Assembly (NCBI GenBank): GCA_002007465.1
Contig: LNAC01000037.1
Location: 1,234,335-1,298,334, forward strand
Direction of reading: 5' to 3'
From: Ailurus styani
Lineage: Eukaryota > Chordata > Mammalia > Carnivora > Ailuridae
DNA: 64,000 bases
In this document: positions 63,246-64,000 of the stretch, one piece after another
Layout: every line of letters begins with the position of its first letter
How positions within the stretch are numbered: the stretch's first letter is position 1
The notes under the pieces: model-generated
The model's database searches: none
What the model was told of the DNA's origin: nothing
The model's input: only the letters and a program-made list of their open reading frames with translations
Program-made: the position numbers and the translations under genes

Positions 63246-64000
63246 TATAATACAATTAGATTACTTTTTTTTTTTGCAAAGCCCTAGGCTATATAAAGAT
63301 AGTTTTAAAATCTGTTAAAAACTTGGATATCCCTTAAGGAATAGGTTTATAACTTTTAGTTACACAGTGCTTGAGACAATATATTTGTGTAACCTTCTCA
63401 GAAAAGTTTTATAAATAGTTTTTGAAGGCCATGGACTTTATTAGGGTCCCAGTCCTAAGGGGTTCATAGAAGCTGGTCTAAAGATTATTTAGAAAGATTA
63501 TAGAAAACTGTTCTGCCCAATGGGAGTTTATGTCTGTTCAGATTCCTGCTCTTCAGCTCTCAACTCTGGCTTCATGCCTCCACAGATAGCACGCATGGTA
63601 AGAGCATTGGCTGTGACTTTGTGGAGACATTACTCTGAACTGCATTTGTCAAACAGGAGATCCATCTCTGCATACTATTTAACGTACTGGATGTTCAACA
63701 CCATGTGTTACTCTATTGGCGTAGACCTTTTTTTTTGTTACCTAGGGAACAAAACAAATTTGAATATTTCTAAAATCTAAGACTTCTGACTTGAGAGCTC
63801 TTTGACGTTGGGTCTTTTGTGTTTTCTTTCAATGATAGTTTAGGTTTTTGAACAATGAGGTCAGATAATCTTGTCCCTTATCCTACCTTCTTCTCCCCCT
63901 GTCCTCTCTTACCTGCTCTGAACCCTCATTTGTACCACCCACGCTCGCTTATACGTTGCATACTTAAGACTTTCTTGAAGGTAGAAAGCATTCTTCTTAT

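Larger units (their letters stand above)
62160..64000. other. Intergenic right end of window
   Basis: Apart from the TG repeat, MIR and small duplication listed separately, nothing recognised. The region should lie toward EYA4 if human synteny holds. Confidence 0.5.

Overview
This is mammalian nuclear DNA, almost certainly from a carnivoran. It is packed with tRNA-Lys-derived Can-SINEs: I list 37 copies in 64 kb, many with intact target-site duplications. The young copies carry the 'CAGTGGGTTAAAGCC' head, which suggests an arctoid such as a mustelid (inference). L1, L2, MIR and MaLR-type LTR fragments fill most of the rest. There are no bacterial-type genes, CRISPR arrays or operons.

Two protein-coding genes can be built exon by exon. 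SLC18B1, a vesicular polyamine transporter of the major facilitator superfamily, lies on the minus strand. Its ATG is at 31431 and its stop at 8641, and 14 coding exons join in frame to 456 codons with GT-AG boundaries throughout. RPS12, ribosomal protein S12 of the small subunit, lies on the plus strand from 45537 to about 48255. It has a non-coding TOP first exon and five coding exons giving 132 residues. Its introns hold three guide snoRNAs: SNORD101 and SNORD100 (box C/D) and SNORA33 (box H/ACA).

Layout: 1-8.2 kb is intergenic, with SINEs, L1/L2/MIR, a small GC-rich patch near 6 kb and an unassigned patch open on both strands near 3.8 kb. 8.2-31.6 kb is SLC18B1, with its CpG-rich promoter at the right end. 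31.7-45.1 kb is the spacer between the two divergent genes, largely an old minus-strand L1 and SINEs. 45.1-48.3 kb is the RPS12 promoter and gene. 48.3-64 kb is gene-free, with SINEs, a U6 snRNA relic, a young L1 3' end and one assembly N flanked by a 96-bp duplication. The gene order matches the human 6q23.2 VNN-SLC18B1-RPS12-EYA4 neighbourhood (known synteny; VNN and EYA4 are not in the window).

I see no clear new biological system. The best leads are an unexplained closed inverted repeat in RPS12 intron 3, an AUA in place of the ACA box in SNORA33, the GC-rich island at 5.9-6.2 kb, and the assembly artefact at 55.7 kb.
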